Assembly (NCBI RefSeq): GCF_001942625.1
Contig: NZ_MLCL01000091.1
Coordinates: 51,826-115,825, forward strand
From: Mycobacterium syngnathidarum
GTDB taxonomy: Bacteria; Actinomycetota; Actinomycetes; Mycobacteriales; Mycobacteriaceae
Direction: 5' to 3'
DNA: 64,000 bases
Shown here: positions 59,779-64,000 of the stretch, piece after piece
Position numbering within the stretch: position 1 is the first letter of the stretch
How the letters are laid out: each line of letters opens with the position of its first letter
Notes under the pieces: generated by a model
Databases searched by the model: none
What the model was told of the DNA's origin: nothing
Seen by the model: the letters and a program-made list of their open reading frames with translations, nothing else
Translations under genes and position numbers: made by a program

Positions 59779-59948
59779 TGCTTCACTCCCATCGGTTCGA
59801 AATCAACCTTTTCTCGCACCGCGCAATCCGGGCAGCACCAGTCATCGGGGACGCCGTCCCACGGAGTTCCAGCCGGAAAGCCTTCGCGCGGGGCGCCTTT
59901 GGCCTCGTCGTAGACGTAGCCACATCCGGGACACTGGTAGGCGCTCAT
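59775..59948 (-). CDS. rubA: Rubredoxin RubA
   Basis: A 57-residue rubredoxin, [18 protein letters not shown] at its start, with iron ligands in YQCPGCG and WCCPDCAVR. It overlaps the alkB stop at its start (ATGA) and the rubB start at its end, giving tight translational coupling. As in other actinobacteria, two different rubredoxins accompany AlkB; which one is the true electron donor cannot be told from sequence. Corresponds to Rv3251c. Confidence 0.95.
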   Translation of the reverse strand: MSAYQCPGCGYVYDEAKGAPREGFPAGTPWDGVPDDWCCPDCAVREKVDFEPMGVKQ

Positions 59949-61183
59949 GCTTCAACCCCTTCACCGGCGCCGTAGCGGGCGAGCACCTTCTCGCGTAACC
60001 GCGGCTGGATGTTGACCTTGGTGACGTCACCGTCGTAGTGCTCCAGCACGCGGTGATCCATCACCTTGCGCCACAACGGCGGCAGATAGGTGAGCCCGAT
60101 CAGCGACGCGTACCCGCTGGGCAGATTGGGTGCGCCGTCGATGCTGCGCAGCGTCTGGTAGCGGCGTGTCGGATTGGCGTGGTGATCGCTGTGCCGCTGC
60201 AGGTGATACAGGAACAAGTTGGTCACGATGTGGTCGGAGTTCCAGCTGTGCACGGGGGCGCACCGCTCGTAGCGACCACTGGAAGTCTTCTGCCGCAGCA
60301 ACCCGTAGTGCTCCAGGTAGTTCACCGACTCCAGCAGGCTGAAGCCGTAGATCGCCTGGATCAGCATGAAGGGGATCACGCCGACGCCGAAGATCGCGAT
60401 CAGCGCGCCCCAGAAGACGATCGACATCGCCCACGCGTTGAGCACATCGTTGGACGGATGCCACGGCGACTTGTCCTGCCGGCGCAGCCGCTGGGCTTCC
60501 AGTTCCCACGAGGACTTCAGGCTGCCGAACACGCTGCGCGGCAGGAACTCCCAGAAGGTCTCACCGAAGCGGGCCGAAGCGGGATCCTCGGGCGTGGCTA
60601 CCCGGACGTGGTGCCCGCGATTGTGCTCGATGTAGAAGTGGCCGTACCAGGTCTGGGCCAGCGTGATCTTGGACAGCCAGCGCTCCAGCGAGTCGCGCTT
60701 GTGCCCCATCTCGTGCGCGGTGTTGATGCCGACGCCGCCGAGCACACCGACCGACAGCGCGATCCCGATCTTGGCCGGCCAGCCCAGCCCGCCGTCGAAT
60801 CCGAGCCAGCTGAGGTCGGATGCGGTGAACAGGTAGGCGCCCATGATCACGCTCGCGTACTGGAACGGGATGTAGACGTAGGTGCAGTACCGGTAGTACT
60901 TGTCGTTCTCCAGTTGTTCCATCACCTCATCGGGCGGGTTCTGGCCGTCGGGTCCGAACCGCAGATCCAGCAGCGGCAGCAGGACATACAGCAGGATCGG
61001 ACCGATCCACAGCGGGACCTGCGCAGCGACGTGCCAGCCGGCCTGGTTGAGCGCCCAGACCAACGGCAGCATCACAAAGATCGCCGTCGGCGCGATCAGC
61101 CCCATGAGCCACAGATGCCGCTTCTTGTCCCGCCATTGCCCGACGCCGGCGACGTCCGGTCCGTCCGAGAGTTCGGCCACCAC
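59945..61183 (-). CDS. alkB: Membrane alkane 1-monooxygenase AlkB
   Basis: A 412-residue integral membrane diiron monooxygenase. The histidine motifs are HEMGHK, EHNRGHH and LQRHSDHHA, with the AlkB-specific NYLEHYGLLR between. Four to six transmembrane helices are expected (for example LIAPTAIFVMLPLVWAL near 29-45). It hydroxylates terminal carbons of medium-chain alkanes using rubredoxin. GTG 61183 follows AAAGGAGG at good spacing. Corresponds to Rv3252c and leads the alkB-rubA-rubB-tetR operon. Confidence 0.96.
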   Translation of the reverse strand: MVAELSDGPDVAGVGQWRDKKRHLWLMGLIAPTAIFVMLPLVWALNQAGWHVAAQVPLWIGPILLYVLLPLLDLRFGPDGQNPPDEVMEQLENDKYYRYCTYVYIPFQYASVIMGAYLFTASDLSWLGFDGGLGWPAKIGIALSVGVLGGVGINTAHEMGHKRDSLERWLSKITLAQTWYGHFYIEHNRGHHVRVATPEDPASARFGETFWEFLPRSVFGSLKSSWELEAQRLRRQDKSPWHPSNDVLNAWAMSIVFWGALIAIFGVGVIPFMLIQAIYGFSLLESVNYLEHYGLLRQKTSSGRYERCAPVHSWNSDHIVTNLFLYHLQRHSDHHANPTRRYQTLRSIDGAPNLPSGYASLIGLTYLPPLWRKVMDHRVLEHYDGDVTKVNIQPRLREKVLARYGAGEGVEA

Positions 61184-61247
61184 GATGAGCCTCCTTTTGT
61201 GAGTGCTATCACTGCAATGACTTGACTATATGCCCATACATGTCGCC

Positions 61248-61257
61248 TGTCTAGACA
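61248..61257 (-). promoter_or_regulatory. Possible operator upstream of alkB
   Basis: TGTCTAGACA is a perfect 10-bp palindrome about 65 bases before the alkB start. Closer to the gene, AGTG-CTAT-CACT at 61203-61214 is a second, smaller inverted repeat. Either could bind the TetR protein encoded at the end of the operon; neither matches the desA3 operator. Confidence 0.35.
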
Positions 61258-61329
61258 TTTGACCATCGTTTGTAAAGCGAACTGGAGTGCGCGAGGTCAA
61301 CGACGGTGAAAAACTGTTTCGCGCCGGCG

Positions 61330-62808
61330 TCAGGACAGCTGTTGCGCCGCAGCCGCCGACCTGCCGAGCACAGAATGACGCCGGCCATACGCCAGATACA
61401 CCACCACGCCGATCGCCATCCAGAGCAAGAATCGGATCCACGTCAACCCGGTCAGGTTGAGCATCAACCACAGGCAGGAAAGGATCGCGGCGATCGGCAG
61501 CAGCGGCACCCACGGCACGCGGAATCCACGCCGCAGGTCGGGTCGGGTCCGGCGGAGCACGATCACGCCGGCCGAGACCAATACGAAGGCGAACAACGTG
61601 CCGATGTTGACCATCTCTTCCAGGCGCCCCATCGGGAACACCGACGCAGCGATCGCCACCAGCACACCCACGATCAAGGTGATCCGGACCGGTGTCCCGT
61701 GGCTGCCGGTGACAGCCAGTTTGCGGGGCAGCAGCCCGTCGCGCGACATCGCGAACAACACCCGGGTCTGCCCGAGCATCAGCACGATCACCACCGTGGT
61801 GAGGCCCGCCAGCGCTCCCACCGAGATCACCTTCGCCGCCCAGTGCACACCGTTGGCATCGAAGGCGGTGGCCAGGTTGGCGTGGCCGTCCGGCACATCC
61901 CGCAGCACGGTGTAGGACACCATGCCCGAGAGCACCACCGACACCGCGACATACAGCACTGTGACGATGCCGAGCGAGGCCAGGATGCCGCGCGGCACAT
62001 CGCGCTGCGGATCACGCGTCTCCTCGGCCGTCGTGGCCACCACGTCGAACCCGATAAATGCGAAGAACACGATCGAGGCCCCGGCCAGCACGCCGTACCA
62101 GCCATAATGGCTGCCCGCGGCCCCGGTCAACAATGAGAACAACGACTGGTCGGCCCCGCTCGCACTCGCACCGGCCTGGTTGGGCGGGATGAACGGGGTG
62201 TAGTTGGCGACGTCGATGTAGAACGCCCCGACGACCACCACCAACAACACCACCCCGACCTTGACAGCCGTGATCAGCAGGCTGAACAGCGCCGAGATCT
62301 TGGTGCCGATCGCCAGCAGGATCGTCACGAACACGATGATCACCAGCGCACCCCAGTCGACCTGCAGACCTCCGAAATCGGCTATGCCGCCGCCGAACCC
62401 GAACACCGTTCCGAGGTAACTCGACCACCCCTTGGCCACCACCGCGGATGCGACGGCGAACTCCAGGATCAGATCCCACCCGATGATCCATGCCGCGAAC
62501 TCACCGAACGTGGCATAGGAGAACGTGTAGGCGCTACCGGCGACGGGCACGGTCGAGGCGAACTCCGCATAACACAAGGCGGCCAAACCGCACGCCACCG
62601 CCGCGATGACGAAGGCGATCGAGATCGCAGGCCCGGTCAAGTTGCCTGCGGTGGAGGCGGTGATGGTGAAGATGCCGGCACCGATCACCACCGACACCCC
62701 GAAAACCGTGAGGTCCCACCAGGTGAGGTTCTTGCGGAGCCGAGTCGAGGGCTCATCGGTGTCGGCAATCGACTGTTCGACAGACTTCGTTCGCCGAAGG
62801 GCAGACAT
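61330..62808 (-). CDS. APC-family cationic amino acid permease (Rv3253c homologue)
   Basis: A 492-residue transporter of the amino acid-polyamine-organocation superfamily with about 12 to 14 transmembrane helices. GVSVVIGAGIF near residue 37 is the APC helix-1 motif, and GFDVVATTAEETRDPQRDVPRGI is the conserved cytoplasmic segment of CAT-like members. It likely imports cationic amino acids; the exact substrate is not resolved. Corresponds to Rv3253c and lies upstream of alkB on the same strand, 146 bp apart. The start is ATG 62808. Confidence 0.88.
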   Translation of the reverse strand: MSALRRTKSVEQSIADTDEPSTRLRKNLTWWDLTVFGVSVVIGAGIFTITASTAGNLTGPAISIAFVIAAVACGLAALCYAEFASTVPVAGSAYTFSYATFGEFAAWIIGWDLILEFAVASAVVAKGWSSYLGTVFGFGGGIADFGGLQVDWGALVIIVFVTILLAIGTKISALFSLLITAVKVGVVLLVVVVGAFYIDVANYTPFIPPNQAGASASGADQSLFSLLTGAAGSHYGWYGVLAGASIVFFAFIGFDVVATTAEETRDPQRDVPRGILASLGIVTVLYVAVSVVLSGMVSYTVLRDVPDGHANLATAFDANGVHWAAKVISVGALAGLTTVVIVLMLGQTRVLFAMSRDGLLPRKLAVTGSHGTPVRITLIVGVLVAIAASVFPMGRLEEMVNIGTLFAFVLVSAGVIVLRRTRPDLRRGFRVPWVPLLPIAAILSCLWLMLNLTGLTWIRFLLWMAIGVVVYLAYGRRHSVLGRSAAAAQQLS

Positions 62809-62964
62809 AGGTGGTGACGCCTCTCGTCGCGGCCGGGATCACGCCATGTTCCCATCACCACGATGGCCAGGCGGGCAGGACTCTCAAACTGCCGCCCAAC
62901 TGTGCCCTCGAAGCAAGAATGGGGCCTACGTCACACTTGGCCCTGATCGTGATACCGTTCGCGC

Positions 62965-63798
62965 GTGGCCGAGCTCCCCTACTTTGACCTGCTGATTGAT
63001 GAACGGCAGGACGGTGGTGAAAGCGGCCAGCTGTGGAAGAACCAGGTGCACTGGGGCTATTGGATGGACCCCAGCACCGCTGATGGCACGCCGGCTGACT
63101 ACGTCGCCGCCATGGAGCAGATGAACGTGGTGTTGCTCGAGGCTGCGAAGGTTTCTGACGGGCAGAAGTTGCTCGACGCCGGCTGCGGTTTCGGCGGGAC
63201 CATCGAGCAGATCAATGACAGCTACTCCAACATGGACCTCACGGGCCTGAACATCGACGCGCGCCAGCTCGCGGCCGCCGAGGCCCAGACTGTTCCGGCC
63301 AACGGCAACCAGGTCGGCTGGGTCGAGGCCGACGCCTGCCGGCTGCCGTTCGAGGACAACTCGTTCGACCGGGTGCTGGCGGTCGAATGCATATTCCATT
63401 TTCCGTCCCGTGAAAAGTTCCTCGCCGAAGCGGCGCGAGTGCTCAAGCCAGGCGGCTATCTGGCGGTGTCCGACTTCGTCCCGACGCTGGCGTTCTTCGG
63501 CAAAACGCCGTTCTGGATGGCGATACGCACACAGATTGCGAAGTCCTACGGAACGCTCGGGAGTGTCCCCCTGCGGGGCTACAAATCCATGGGCAAACGT
63601 GCGGGCTTAGAGCTCGAAGCGAATCGCAATATCCGAAAGAACACATTGCCGACGTATCCGTTCATCCTCAAGTTCTGCCGCGAGCAAGGATCAGCAGATG
63701 CCCAGAAGGTGCTGATGGTGGGTACCCGGTGGATGAAGTGGCTGTCCAAACTCGGCTTCATTCAGTACCGGGTCTACACGTTCCACAAGCCGTCCTGA
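62965..63798 (+). CDS. SAM-dependent methyltransferase
   Basis: A 277-residue class I methyltransferase. Motif I is LLDAGCGFGGTIEQI near residue 70, followed by LTGLNIDARQLAAAE, a motif with FDRVLAVECIFHFPSR, and VLKPGGYLAVSDF. The pattern resembles mycobacterial small-molecule or lipid methyltransferases near the Rv1405c/phthiotriol methyltransferase group, but the acceptor is unknown. Start GTG 62965. Divergent from the permease across about 156 bp. Confidence 0.84.
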   Translation: MAELPYFDLLIDERQDGGESGQLWKNQVHWGYWMDPSTADGTPADYVAAMEQMNVVLLEAAKVSDGQKLLDAGCGFGGTIEQINDSYSNMDLTGLNIDARQLAAAEAQTVPANGNQVGWVEADACRLPFEDNSFDRVLAVECIFHFPSREKFLAEAARVLKPGGYLAVSDFVPTLAFFGKTPFWMAIRTQIAKSYGTLGSVPLRGYKSMGKRAGLELEANRNIRKNTLPTYPFILKFCREQGSADAQKVLMVGTRWMKWLSKLGFIQYRVYTFHKPS

Positions 63799-63894
63799 AG
63801 CCGAAACCCGCAGCCTGAAACCCCTGACCGGCGACGCTTGCCGTCCATTCCTCGCGTGTGTCGTGTGGATCAGACCTGAGTTAGGACATTTGGC

Positions 63895-64000
63895 TTAGTG
63901 CCCCGGTTTTGGGATGCCGAGGGTGGTCAGGATTTCTTGTTGGGCTGCCAGGATTTGCGGTGGGAAGGTCTGGGTGGCGCCGTTGATGGCGATGGTCGCC
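63895..64000 (-). CDS. 3' end of an unidentified frame, possibly a transposase
   Basis: The minus strand carries the last 34 codons of an open frame that enters from beyond the window edge and ends at a TAA at 63897-63895, with a C-terminus TFPPQILAAQQEILTTLGIPKPGH. I do not recognise the protein. The base composition (about 60 percent GC, with runs such as GGTTTTGGG) differs from the neighbours, and CCTGAGTTAGGACATT just downstream could be an insertion-sequence end. A transposase of an IS element is the best guess. Confidence 0.4.
   Translation of the reverse strand, partial: ATIAINGATQTFPPQILAAQQEILTTLGIPKPGH

Overview
The window is chromosomal DNA of a high-GC actinobacterium, almost certainly a non-tuberculous, environmental Mycobacterium (Mycolicibacterium type). 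The main evidence is gene order. From the first base to about 62.8 kb the core genes follow, from memory of that genome, the M. tuberculosis Rv3208-Rv3253c segment: fasR, TB9.4, rhlE, a ParA, gpm2, entC, whiB1, pdtaS, TB7.3, rshA-sigH, an SRAP gene, aroA, rsgA, desA3 and its reductase, a Tgs3-like gene, secA1, hpf, lpqB-mtrB-mtrA, tmk, sahH, and the alkB-rubA-rubB-tetR operon. GTG and TTG starts, 4-bp ATGA/GTGA/TTGA stop-start overlaps and mycobacteria-specific families (WhiB, MmpS-like, LpqB, MymT-like) agree with this. Homologue names and Rv numbers come from recall, not from a search.

Layout. 0-9.6 kb: FasR-type regulator, small proteins, RhlE helicase with a long leader, a beta-propeller membrane protein, a PP2C phosphatase, ParA, and the gpm2-entC-GNAT overlapping unit. 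9.6-12.6 kb: membrane protein plus type II dehydroquinase, a SEC-C protein, a lipid-kinase-like protein and whiB1 with a strong terminator. 12.6-15.7 kb: PdtaS, the small biotinyl protein TB7.3, the 30-residue bL37 ribosomal protein, and RshA-SigH. 15.8-28.5 kb is mostly accessory: a YbaK deacylase, an acyl-CoA dehydrogenase pair with a double CoA-transferase and a LysR regulator, a VanY-like peptidase, a MymT-like metallothionein, SDR, methyltransferases, TetR plus crotonase, and a methyltransferase coupled to SRAP. 28.5-35.4 kb: aroA, rsgA, SDR, a secreted protein, and desA3 with its electron-transfer partner, each preceded by the same palindrome. 35.4-43.5 kb: BCCT transporter, Tgs3-like acyltransferase, Rv3235-like protein, SecA1, ribosome hibernation factor, ComF. 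44-49 kb: lpqB-mtrB-mtrA and tmk. 49-57 kb: an accessory block of a TPR membrane protein, a TPR-AAA ATPase, a divergent fatty acyl-AMP ligase, a GjpA-like surface protein and a secreted lipase. 57-64 kb: sahH, the alkane hydroxylase operon, an amino acid permease, a methyltransferase, and the 3' end of a reading frame cut by the window edge that may belong to an insertion sequence.

Cell envelope and lipid functions dominate: FasR, DesA3 and its reductase, Tgs3-like protein, acyl-AMP ligase, CoA transferase/dehydrogenases, lipase, AlkB, SecA1 and MtrAB-LpqB. The strongest candidates for something undescribed are the TPR-AAA/TPR-membrane/acyl-AMP ligase cassette, the shared operator of the desA3 and reductase genes, and the methyltransferase translationally coupled to SRAP. 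No CRISPR array, rRNA, tRNA or prophage was seen.
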